Positions 1 to 10,618 of a stretch of 64,000 nucleotides of DNA are shown here, piece after piece. The stretch's first letter is position 1, and every line of letters starts with the position of its first letter. The notes beneath the pieces are model-generated. The model was not told the DNA's origin. It did not search any database and saw only the letters and a list, made by a program, of their open reading frames with translations. Position numbers and translations under genes: made by a program. Source of the DNA: Biscogniauxia marginata (lineage: Eukaryota > Ascomycota > Sordariomycetes > Xylariales > Xylariaceae); assembly GCA_022695795.1 (NCBI GenBank), contig MU404060.1, positions 180,749 through 244,748 on the forward strand, given 5' to 3'.

Positions 1-112
1 GTGTTATAAAGATTTAGTGTTATAAAGATTTAGTGTTATAAAGATTTAGTGTTATAAAGATTTAGTGTTATAAAGATTTAGTGTTATAAAGATTTAGTGT
101 TATAAAGATTTA
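1..112. repeat. 16-bp tandem repeat, 7 copies
   Basis: Seven exact head-to-tail copies of the 16-bp unit GTGTTATAAAGATTTA. The array starts at the window edge, so it may extend further left. It lies inside an AT-rich degenerate block, yet the copies are identical, so it expanded after, or escaped, the point mutation seen around it. Confidence 0.95.
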
Positions 113-1855
113 AGCCTTATTAATTTACCTTTTTATAAGTTTTATTAGTAATAACGAGTATCCGTTTTTCTTTATTACTTTATTATAATGTTAATAATTA
201 ATTACTTATCGCTATATTAAATTTCTTTTTTTATTAATATATTATTTTTCGTTTTTATTAACTTTTAGTATTATAATTACTAGGTATCTTAACGAGGACT
301 TTAATTCTCGAATATATCTTTTATTAAAATTCTTTTAAATTCCTTTTTATAATGACTTTTATTTTTCTTGATTTATAAGATATACTAAAAATAGTTTTAG
401 TTATTTTCCTTTTTTAAAATGGATTTAGTAATTTTATTAGTTATGTTTTAATAATTCTTTTTTTATTTTGTTTTTAAATAATTTATAAAAACGAAGGTAT
501 TTATATGGTACTTTTTTATTAGATTTTTAGGCTTAATTACTTAAATTATATAGGTAATATGTTTCGTCTTTATATCTGTTTTTTAATATTATTTACGGTA
601 CTTATTTTATAACTTGTAATGGTTAACTCCTTTTAATTTTGATTTTAATAAAACATGTTTATTTTAAAATTTATTTATAAATTACTTTTTTTAAGTTAAT
701 TCATTTTTAGGATTATATTATGACCTAATATATATATAATATTAAAAATGACTTGTTCGAGATGTTTTTAGATAGTTATTAAGAGAAAAAAAAATTTTTT
801 AGTACTTTATTATTCTCGTAATTAAATATATTTTTTTAAAGTTTTATAATTTATATAAATTTTATTTATATATTTATAATATATTGTTTTTTTAAGTTGT
901 TTTAATTAAAATATAACTTTTATTTGCTTTTAAGTTTATAAGGATTTTATATTTCTTTTTATTATACTTGACTTTAATTATAATAGTATTATTAAGTCTT
1001 AATTAGACTTCGTATAAAGATTTATTATTTATAGTTTTTCGTTGCTTTATTAGCGAAAGCTTTTGCCGTTTTTTGGTTTTTTACGTTTTTTCTTTTTTAG
1101 GTTTCTTTAAGTTATTACGGCTTTAATATCTTTCTATTTTTAGGCTTTTATAAAAACGTATTTCTAGTAATTATTATTTAAATAATTTCTTTAATTATTT
1201 TTTCAGTAATAAAAGATAAAAGGTTTGTTTTTTATATAGAACTTTATATATTAAAACTTTAATTCTTTTTCGAAGGCCTTTTTATAGCTTAAATTTATTT
1301 TTTTATTAATTCGAAGCCTTTTAAAATTCTGGATTATTTTCGAATAAAAAGCGTAATTCTTGGTTTTATTTATTAAAGGTAACTTAACATTTTTTATAAG
1401 TTTATATATATTTCTAGAAACTCTCTTTTTTTCTTGAAATATGTCTTAACGATTCGTTTATAACTTAATTTAATCGCATGTATTTTTATTTATTATTTTA
1501 TTAAGTACTTCTTTATAAAACTAAATAAATTAATATTGTATTTAACTCGTTTTTCGAGTTAATATAAAAAATATAGTTCTTTTTTAATTTCGTTTTTTTC
1601 GAAACCCGTTTCGAGTAAATCGTGTATATTATATAATATTAAAATATAATATATATAGCTCTTAATAATTATTTTATTGCTTTTTTCGGAATTTAAATAA
1701 AAATAATATGTTTTAAAATAATGTGATTATCGTGGAACGTTATCGTAAATATATTTATTCTTTTTCGTGTCATCATTTTCCGGTTTTTAAGAATAATAAC
1801 CAGCTTTATTTTTAGAGCTTTAATATACTTAATAAGCGTTGTTAATATAAAAGCT
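113..1855. other. AT-rich RIP-like block, identity unresolved
   Basis: Extremely AT-rich sequence with no open frame and many TAA/TAG codons in all frames. The minus strand gives Lys-rich fragments broken by stops, as a mutated transposon would, but I could not match them to a reverse transcriptase, integrase or transposase. It joins an LTR-like end at 1856, which supports a transposon origin. I see no functional gene. Confidence 0.6.
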
Positions 1856-2300
1856 TGTAATGAACCTCTTTATATGTTCCTAGTTAGCTAACTTAATAAG
1901 TAAATACGTACTAGGTTTTCTTAATTTAAAAGTAATAATAAATCAAGGTTAGTTTAAAAGATTTATAATGCTTTATTCGTTAAAAAGATTTTAAGGTACT
2001 TTTATTATAATATTAAAGAGTAATTATAATCTTAAATTAATAACTAAAAAACTAGAATGAATAACTAGATATATAAGGAACCTTGATTTATTTATACTCG
2101 TTCTTCTCTTTTTGTTATTAAGTGAATCATTGAATTATTAATTTCCCATTTATGATTTAATGATCTATTAAATCATTAAATCATGAATTTCCTATCCATA
2201 ATTCACTGATTTATCGGCGTTCTTTCCCAATTAAGCGCTTAACGCCGCCTTTCTAGTCATGTGACCCATACATGACAGAAAGAAAAAGAGAAAAACAAGG
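1856..2300 (-). mobile_element. LTR copy, reverse orientation, degraded
   Basis: The left tip (TGTAATGAACCTC) is a mutated form of the TGTGACGAACCTCC tip at 6133. The next ~230 bp align by eye with the LTRs at 6133 and 6909 (shared GTACTAGGTTTTCTT and AAATTAATAACTAAA blocks). The outer half instead carries ATTAAATCATTAAATCATG inverted motifs and a CATGTGACC segment like those in the 2304-2697 LTR. The right tip is not recognisable, so the end is approximate. It lies back to back with the next LTR. Confidence 0.6.
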
Positions 2301-2303
2301 AGG

Positions 2304-2697
2304 TGTTACGAACCTCAGAAATAAAAAGGGTGTGCAGGTCACATGATCAAAGATTGAATCAGTGAATCGTTATTTAAAGAGAGCGATTCAACGATTCATT
2401 AAATCGGTGAATCGCTAGTCGAAATGTACGATTTAACGATTCATTAAATTAGGAGGAAACTATAAGTAAATTGAAATTTCCTTGTGTAATTAGTCTCTCG
2501 TTTTTTAGCTATTAATTTAAAACTATAATCACTTTTTTAATACTATAATAAGAATACCTTAAAACCTCTTTAATAAACATAATATTATGAATTATTTAAA
2601 TTAATCTTAACTTATTATTACTTTTAAATCAAGAAAACCTAGTATGTACTCACTTGTGAAGTCAGTTAACTAGGAACACATAAGGAGATTCGTCACA
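2304..2697 (+). mobile_element. Gypsy-type LTR, 5' LTR of plus-strand element
   Basis: Starts TGTTACGAACCTC and ends AGATTCGTCACA, the TG...CA ends of an LTR. It is followed by the same leader (ACATTTTAATAGCTCC) that follows the other LTRs of this family. The first half is less AT-rich and holds several GATTCA/TGAATC motifs in both orientations between 2350 and 2450. Its second half matches the LTRs at 6133 and 6909, but its first half (U3) is unrelated to theirs. Confidence 0.75.
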
Positions 2698-4146
2698 TTT
2701 TAATAGCTCCTTAATTAATGCTTAACATTGGTTTAAGAGGAGGGACTTTTAATTAAATAATCCCAAGACAAGTATACCCCTTAAAACTAAAGAGTAATAA
2801 GAAAAGAAATAAGTAAAAAAATAATAATTAATAAGCTCTTAAATGAAAGTTTTAAGTTTTTTTACGGTATAATAAAAAGGTTTAAAAGAACTAACACAAA
2901 AATCTATTATAATTATAACTAAAAAAGAGTTACAAAAGGACATCTCGGAAGCTTAACAAGAAAAATCATTTAAAAAAAAAGAGAAGAAAAAGGAAAAAAC
3001 ACCTAAAAAAGAAAACAAATAAACAAAATAACCCTTACCTCTTAAAAACAAGTAACCACCCTTAAACGATAATAACCTTAACAACTTAAACGATAAAAAC
3101 AATATAATAACCCCCGACGTAAAAGGTTTTAAACTAATTACACTTAACAAATATAATGGGTTAAGTAATTTAAAAGGATTTTTAATCCAAGCCAAAACCT
3201 ATTTATAGTTCTATTATAAAACGATTACTATTAAGAAATAAAAGGTTTTTATGGTATTCTAGCTTCTCGCCGGAACCGCCTTAACCTGGTTTTAACTAGT
3301 GTTAAAAGATTATCTAGAAAACGGATTAAACGCCTAAGAAGATATAAAGAAAATCTTTAAGAATTATAAGGAATTTAAAAAACAATTTAAGTTTATATTT
3401 AGCAATTTAATCCTTAAATAATAAGCCGAAACTTGACTTTATAAATTACGACAAAATAAAAAGGCTTTAAATTACGCTATTAAGTTTAAAAAACTCGTAA
3501 GTTAATTATAACTACTTATTAAAAGCTTATATTATTTATTTTATTAAGGATTAAAAAACCATATAAAAAATAAGTTATATAAAATAAATCTATATAAAGA
3601 AAGGAACCTAAGAAAGTTTAATAACTACGTTATAATGGTAATTACTATTAATAACGAGAACTTCGAACGATACCTCGAAAAGAAAAAAACGGTATAACAA
3701 AAAAATGGCGATTAGCTAAAAAAAGGAAATCATAAAAGCGGTGCCGAAACTAGAAAAGGCATTAAAACCAAATTAAACCCCATTAAAATCAACGTTATTT
3801 AAAAGGAATAAAAAAAACAAGATAAATTAATTATTAAGTGTTTTAACTATAAAAAAAAGAATATTATAAAAACGAGTATTAAAGTCCTAAAAAACAAGAA
3901 CTAAAAATAAAAGGGATTCCTTAATCCAAGAAAAGAGCCGTTAAAATAAGGGTTTAATTCGAAAATAATAAAGAAATAAACCAAGTATTTATTATTAGCA
4001 CTATTAAAATAAAGAAAATCGAGGAGGCTTTTATAAAAGGAGTTTATAAATCTTATTAAGTTAATCACAAAGATTGTTTAAAAGATAACCACTCATATTT
4101 AGAATATCTCATATTAAAACAAGCCAAATAAAGATATAACAAAAGC
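2698..4146 (+). mobile_element. Gypsy-like leader and gag, RIP-inactivated
   Basis: After the LTR comes a leader, then a plus-strand frame with the look of a Ty3/Gypsy capsid. Around 3355-3690 it reads as fragments such as FKNYKEFKKQFKF, AET*LYKLRQNKKALNYAIKF, Y*GLKNHIKNKLY and INNENFERYLEKKKTV, interrupted mainly where Gln or Trp codons would be expected. Near 3839-3880 there is a mutated segment with CCHC zinc-knuckle spacing. The copy stops abruptly at about 4146. No reverse transcriptase or integrase follows, so it is a non-coding relic. Confidence 0.75.
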
Positions 4147-4206
4147 ACCTGTGAAGTCAGCTAACTAGGAACACATAGGGAGGTTCGTCACAAGAGGTTC
4201 GTAACA
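4147..4206. repeat. LTR tips at inverted-copy junction
   Basis: A 46-bp LTR terminus ending GGAGGTTCGTCACA (4192) abuts AGAGGTTCGTAACA (4193-4206), which is the reverse complement of the opposite LTR tip (TGTTACGAACC). This is where the plus-strand gag copy on the left meets the minus-strand copy on the right, so the junction lies at the centre of a large imperfect inverted repeat. Confidence 0.7.
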
Positions 4207-5810
4207 AAGCTTTAATATAACGATATATATTCTTTTTCTAGTTATTTTACTATTTTTAGTTTTATTTTAAGTTTTTTGCTTAATAACCTATTAAGTTAAT
4301 TAGTATTATTTAAGCTTTAATAAATATTATAATTATTATTTATATAAAATTTCTAGTTTAAATTATTATATTTATTTTTTCTTTAATATATTTCACATTT
4401 ATCATCATTATAATAACTTTAATATAATCCATTATAATTTAACTTAATTCTTAAGTCGTATCTTAGTTTATAAGTATTATATTTATATGGTAATTTGCTT
4501 TCGTTATATTTTTATTTGGTTTATTTTAGCGTGAAGTACCTTAAATATAAGTAGTTATACTTTAAATAATCTTTATAACTTCTTATTATAAAGACTTTCT
4601 CGTCCTTCTTTACCTTAATAATAGTAATAATAAATATTTAATTTATTTCTTTATTATCTTCGAAATAAACCCTTATTTTAAAGGTTTTTTTCTCGAGTTA
4701 AAAAATCCCTCTTATTTTTAGTTTTTATTTCTTGGGATTTCGATACTCGTTTTTATAATATCTTTTTTATAATTAAAACACTTAATAATTTATTTAATTT
4801 ATTTCTTTTACTCCTTTTAAATAACGTTAATTTTGATAAGGTTTAACTTAATTCTAGTGCTTTTCCTTATTTCGGTACCACTTTTATAATTTCCTTCTTT
4901 TTACTAATCGCCGTTTCTTTGCTATACCGTTTTTTTCTTTTTAAAATACCGTTCGAAATTTTTATTATTAATAATAATTGCCATTATAACGTAATTGTTA
5001 ATAAGTGTACGTACGTATAAAGTAAATAACTGTAGATAAGAAATGTGGTGGTGAGACTGGTTGTAATATTTGTGTCTAAGGAAGGAACTATCTACATGAG
5101 GTAGGCCTGCCAGAGGCAGGCTATTTATGCTTGAGCCATGTAGCTTCTTCCGTGTGAGGACAAGGTCCCCACATGTGCTAGTCACACAACCATTAGTAAT
5201 TATTAAACTTTTCTAGGTTCCTTTCTTTATATAAATTTATTTTATATAATTTATTCTTTATATGGTTTTTTAATTCTTAATAAAACAAGTAATATAGTTT
5301 TTTAATAAGTAATTATAATTAACTTGCAAGTTTTTTAAACTTAATAACGTAATTTAAAGCTTTTTTATTTTGTCGTAATTTGTAAAATCGAGTTTCGGCT
5401 TGTTATTTAAGAATTAAGTTACTAAATATAAACCTTAATTATTTTTTAAATTCCTTGTAATTTTTAAAGACTTTCTTTATATCTTTTTAAGTGTTTAGTT
5501 TATTATTTAAGTGATTTTTTAATATTAATTAGAACTAGGTTAAAGCAGTTTCGATGAAAAGCTAGGATACCGTGAAGACCTTTTGTTCTTTAGTAATAAT
5601 TATTCCGTGATAAAATCGTAAATAAGTTCCGGCCTAGATTAAAAATCCTTTTAAATCGCTCGTTTTATTATATTTACTAAGTATAATTAGTTTAAAACCT
5701 TTTATATTAAGGGTCGTTATATTATTTTTATCGTTTAAGTTATTAGGGTTATTATCGTTTAAAAGTAGTTTTAGTTATTTGTTTTTAAGAGGTAAAGGTT
5801 GTTTTACTTA
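4207..5810 (-). mobile_element. Second Gypsy-like gag copy, inverted, interrupted
   Basis: The reverse complement repeats the plus-strand gag region: the segment ending in NNKNFERYFKKKKTV lies at about 4922-4985, and the upstream gag (matching 3360-3640) is at about 5200-5560. It extends beyond the point where the plus copy is truncated (from about 4500 down to 4207), into further degenerate sequence. It is heavily mutated to AT with multiple stops. A 200-bp unmutated insertion (4996-5195) splits it. Confidence 0.75.
4996..5195 (-). mobile_element. 200-bp post-RIP insertion, LTR-like
   Basis: A sharply bounded segment of normal GC content inside the AT-mutated gag. It is exactly 200 bp and flanked by a direct GTAAT (4991-4995 and 5196-5200). 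Comparison with the intact site in the plus copy near 3635 shows that the gag frame is continuous without it. On the minus strand it contains a CCTGCC/GGCAGG hairpin and an ATAAATA box and ends TTATTAACA. It resembles a short solo LTR or non-autonomous element, though the other end (TAATGG) is not a canonical TG. The family was not identified. Confidence 0.7.
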
Positions 5811-6132
5811 TTTGTTTTCTTTTTTAAGTGTTTTTTTCTCCTTTTTTTCTTCTTTCTTAGATAATTCTTTTTATTAAGCTTTAAAGGTGTCTTTTTAAGG
5901 TTCTTTTTTAATTATAACTATAATTAATTTTTATATTAATTCTTTTAAATCTTTTTGTTATATTGTAAAAGAGTTTAAAGCTTTCGTTTAAAAGCTTATT
6001 AATTATTATTTTCTTATTTATTTCTTTTTTTATTTCTTTTTAGTTTTAAGGGGTATGTTTATCTTAAGACGATTCGATTAAAAGTTCTTTCTCTTAAACC
6101 AATATTAAGCACTAATTAAGCAGTTATTAAAA
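5811..6132 (-). repeat. Leader segment, tandem copy 1
   Basis: Minus-strand leader between LTR and gag. It is repeated 776 bp to the right at 6587-6908, with diverging AT mutations. Confidence 0.75.
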
Positions 6133-6586
6133 TGTGACGAACCTCCTTATGCTTTTTTAATTAATTAATTTTACAAGTAAGTACGTATTAAGTTTTCTTA
6201 TTTTAAAAATAATAATGAATTAAGATTAGTTTAAATAATTTACAATGCTTTATTCGTTAAAGAGATTTCAAAGTACTTTTATTATAGTATTAAAAAGTGA
6301 TTATAATTTTAAATTAATAACTAAATATATAAGAAATTTTATCTTTCTTATATTTATTCTCTTTTATATACGTTCTTTCCATTTAGTATATTAAATATCT
6401 TTAAATATGTTTTATTTACATATATTTATTCTCCACTAGATATTACTAGATATGTTTTATTTATATATATTTATATCACGTGATTATAGGCTGTTTTCCT
6501 TCCGGGATTTATGTCCGGTGCTAAACCAAGAATAATGAGGATAGTACCCCTGTTATTTGATTGTTTACTCTGGTTGGTTCGTAATA
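6133..6586 (-). mobile_element. Gypsy-type LTR, tandem copy 1
   Basis: Read on plus it starts TGTGACGAACCTCC and ends GGTTGGTTCGTAATA. On minus it is therefore TATTACGAACCAACC...GTCACA, a TG...CA LTR with one mutated end. It contains TTTATATCACGTGATTATAGG and CGGGATTTATGTCCGG, also found in the next copy. It precedes the gag copy on the minus strand. Confidence 0.8.
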
Positions 6587-6908
6587 TTTGTTTTCTTTTT
6601 TAAATGCTTTTTCCTTTTCCTTTTTTTCTTCTTTAAATAATTCTTTTTATTAAGCTTTAAAGATATCCTTTTAAGGCTCTTTTTTAATTACAATTATAAT
6701 TAACTTTTATATTAATTCTTTTAAACCTTTTTATTATATTATAAAAAAATCTAAAACTTTCGTTTAAAAGCTTATTAATTATTATTTTTTTACTTGTTTT
6801 TTTTCTTGTTACTTTTTGGTTTTAAAGGATATATTTATTTTAAAACGATTTAATCGAAAGTTCCTTCTTTTAAACTAATATTAAACACTAATTAAAAAGC
6901 TATTAAAA
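6587..6908 (-). repeat. Leader segment, tandem copy 2
   Basis: Copy of 5811-6132, placed between two LTRs. On the minus strand the order is LTR, leader, LTR, leader, gag. Confidence 0.75.
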
Positions 6909-7385
6909 TGTAACGAACCTTTTTATATATATTTTTAATTAATTAACTTCATAAATAAATATATATTAGGTTTTCTTGATTTAAAAATAATAATGAATTA
7001 AGATTAATTTAAGAGATTTACTTTTTCTTATTTGTTAAAAAGATTTCAAGGTATTTTCACTATAATATTAAAAAGTAACTATAATCTTAAATTAATAATT
7101 AAAAAACTAGAATAAAAAACTAGATACATAAAAAACACTATTCTTTTTTATATTTATTTATTTTATTTTTTATTTCTTATAATTGGTATATTAAATACCT
7201 TTAAATGTGTTTATTTATATATATTCATTCTTCATTAGATATTACTAGATATATATATTTATATACATTTATATCACGTGATAATAGGTTGCTTTCTTTT
7301 CTAGGATTTATGTCCGGTGTAGAAGTAAGAACAGTGAGAATAATACCCTTGTCATTTGATTGCTTACCTTGGTTGGTTCGTAACA
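6909..7385 (-). mobile_element. Gypsy-type LTR, tandem copy 2 (outer LTR)
   Basis: Plus-strand ends are TGTAACGAACC and GGTTGGTTCGTAACA, and the interior is collinear with 6133-6586. It is the outermost LTR of the minus-strand element. No convincing target duplication could be paired, because the far end of the element is rearranged. Confidence 0.8.
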
Positions 7386-8200
7386 CGGAGATTTAAATTT
7401 AAATTTTTCTAATTTTATATCTAGTTACTTTATATAATTATATAACTAAAAAAAAACGTCCGACATTTTTACGATTTTTACGTACGAACTTATAAATTTT
7501 TGAAAAAGTCGATTTTATATGGGAAATTAAGTGGCTCACTTACGTATATAGCTTATTCGCTTATAAAGCACGTTACGTAAAAAGAAGACGCGAGAAATAA
7601 GAATTAAAATAAAATATTTAAACCATTTTATTATTTTTTCGCGTATTTAATTTTTATATTTTTATATTTTATATTTCAATTAATTCGTTAATTATATAAT
7701 TAAAAAAGAACCGGGATTTTTTTTAATTTTACATATTAAGTTATAAATTTTTCTAAAAAGAAAACTTGATTTTATATAAAATATTAAGTAATTTACTTAC
7801 TTATATGGCTTATATACTTATATAATATATTATTATTTTTATTTAATCGAGGGAATTTATATATTAAAAAAATTAAATATAATAAATTAAATAATTTTTA
7901 TTATTATTTAATTTTAATGTTAAATAAATAATTTATAATATTAAAAATTATAATAATTAGAAAATCAGTTTATTTATTTATATAACTTACTTAGTTAATT
8001 ACAAAATATATTAATTAAAATAATTTATATTTATTATTATTTTAAAAATAAAAATCGTCTTAAATAATAAATATATTTATTATAATTATTAATATGTTAT
8101 TTTATCTCGTTTTTTTATAATTTTATTTTATGTTAAATAAATTAAGACTATTTATTAATAGATTAAACTTGGTAGATATGTTATTAAATGAATATTCAAG
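7386..8200. other. AT-rich block, no gene seen
   Basis: Continuation of the AT-rich island beyond the LTR, dominated by TTATA/AATTA tracts with stops in every frame. No LTR ends or recognisable protein fragments were found. Composition returns to normal at about 8200. Confidence 0.6.
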
Positions 8201-10474
8201 TCGTTTTAAGCATATTTACACGGGCTAGGTGTAAGTTAAGCACTACCTATGTTCTAGTTCATGGCTTGACTTCCAGGGCTTAAATAATTGGTATTTGTCT
8301 TTATTTCTAGCCGAATAAGGGAACGTTACCCCGCCTCTCTTATGTATTTTTCCAAAGTCGATGATGTTTTGATTATCAAGTGCTGCGCTTATACTTCCTT
8401 GCCTCAATGCTAAGGCAAGACTAGAAACACTCCATGTGAACAAAAATCGTCGTGTGGAGAAAACGTAGACTGGGAGAGCAGCCGTTAAAACTGGCTAAGT
8501 GGTGCTCGTCGCCGGGTTAATAGTTACAAATTGTATTACGAAGAGCAAACGGCCGATAGACCCATTTTGTACTTAACAAGACAAAAGATCGATAGTTAAG
8601 ACCAGGACTGTTTAGCTATGACGCGATACGGCGGTACTGATAGTCACTCGGCTATAAGCTTCGTGCCTCATGACAATCCCCAAGGCTTTACTTCTCTGCC
8701 TTAGCAAGAGCTATCTAAATTCACAAAAACTGCCAGACCCCCGGTACTTATCCATATCAGGCGGCATCTACTGACGCAAGTCCTAGTGACAAACATGAAG
8801 AAATTTTCACAGGCTATGAAAATTAGCGACGGACGCTACGGGTACCTGCGTTTATACCGTGCCGTTCGCCCCTTGTAGTTCTCATGTGGATAGAACCGAC
8901 CCATATTGTGTTCGGTGTGCACACGGGGCAAGGTGGCCGACAATTAGAATTTGCGAGGTACTTTTGGTGGTTATCTGTACTGAAAGTGTGCAGGTTTTTG
9001 TGTCAATGACCTTGCCGGGTTTTCTAAAGGCGAGGGGGTATGGTGACTTGTGCTGAGACTAGAAAAGGGAAGGGAAAACGTGAAAACCAAACAGTACCGC
9101 AAGAAGCCTTATGTAATCCTATAAATGAGTAGGGTATGTAAGAAATCATGCACATATATGCTACCAGACGGTCAGGAGATCTAAATTTGCGATGTACAAT
9201 TATATTTAACAACTCCCTTCCTGGACTTGGATGCATGCAACGGATTAGTAGCTTTAGAAGCCTTGACTTCAAAGGTGGTATAGCAGGACAACATCATGAA
9301 TTATTCTCCCTCCAAGAGTATTCGCTGGGTTGAACTCAATATTGATGACTGTTTGATATACAGATAAGTCAAGTTTATGGCTGAGAGTAATAAACTCTAG
9401 TGGCTTGATAGCGCGACTTTCCAACTTGTTGCACTTAGTAACTACTATAATTCTCAAGATGACATTAGAGCCGCAATTGTTATATGTAATAACTTCGCTG
9501 TCTACATGATTACACCTATGATTAGAGTAAACGAGCTGCTTCTGGTCCAAAAACTCACCCTTGTGAATGAATCATGTTCAATAGGTAGCGTTTACGATAG
9601 ACCCGCTATCCGGCGGCGACCAATCGCCAACAGCATCTAGGCGTAATTCGACTGCTGTAGGTTTTGCCTTGCCAGCGAAGTGTGCATGGCCCCGCCCATG
9701 CAACACGTTGTGTTGATGGGTCCAGTTATGAGATAAGCAACGAGCACAGGGCCAGAAAAGGACTGCGGCCGCCTGAAATACTCCCGGTCAACTAGGCGTG
9801 TCTCAGCGGCACAGAGCCGAAATATATTCATATACCTTACCCCCAAAACCAAATTTCCATTGAAATTCAGTCGCCAAGATGGTCATTATATGTATAGCAA
9901 CGAGAGGACCTCGCTCGTATAACCCTATTCTTGTAACATCTCTTCTAGCCAAATAAGTAGTTGGGTAAAATTGTCTGGCTTGTCTGACATTACGGGTTCT
10001 TTGGGTATATGGAAACGATGCCTGGAGAATAGGTGTACATTTTGGTATTATGCATGTAAGATCTCCAGATCGTGCATCTGCCTATGGGATACATCCCCCA
10101 CTGCCCACTCCTCATTGCATCATGTAGAGCGTCTTAGGCACTTCTTATTTCGCTAGTCTCCGCGTTTATAGGCCGATATAGAAAACGATGGTTCGCCTGG
10201 TTCGCGGACACTGAGAAGGCGCGGTGCTGCCTAGTGCTCGGGCTGATCTATAGGTAGGCAGTGCCTGGTAGTGCTGACAAGCTTCTTGGTTTGCTGCTCG
10301 ATGCCGCATTAGGCTCAGATGGAGACTTCTGATTGGCTTGATATACCAAATGATCGTCGCTACGGACGACCTGCCGAGTGACTCAGCTATGCACCACTAC
10401 GGTTCAGATCAGATAGATGCCTGTATTTCAGGTGCCTCATCACTTGGCAACAGGTCGTTAGTGGACGAGGTATG
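8201..10474. other. Intergenic, normal composition
   Basis: About 2.3 kb of roughly 45-50% GC between the RIP island and the AAA ATPase gene. Open frames here are short (under 95 codons), overlap on opposite strands and show no motif or codon bias. I see no supported gene. Confidence 0.5.
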
Positions 10475-10481
10475 TATAAAA
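10475..10481 (+). promoter_or_regulatory. TATA box of AAA ATPase gene
   Basis: TATAAAA lies 138 nt upstream of the ATG at 10619. A pyrimidine-rich stretch (CTTCAAACTCCCTCCTCTTGC) follows it, as is usual before fungal starts. Confidence 0.5.
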
Positions 10482-10618
10482 GTTCGATAGTGCCCTTCCA
10501 AAATCCCATTCATCGTCACTGCATCTAGCTTCAAACTCCCTCCTCTTGCCCTAAACTTCTCGGGCTTGTCTTACCGATCTTCTCTCCTTGAAATTGAGTT
10601 CGAATTATAATATTCGAA

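Noticed and set aside
1..112. CRISPR-like or telomeric repeat array
   Set aside because: The units are contiguous with no spacers, and the 16-bp AT-rich unit is not a TTAGGG-type telomere repeat.
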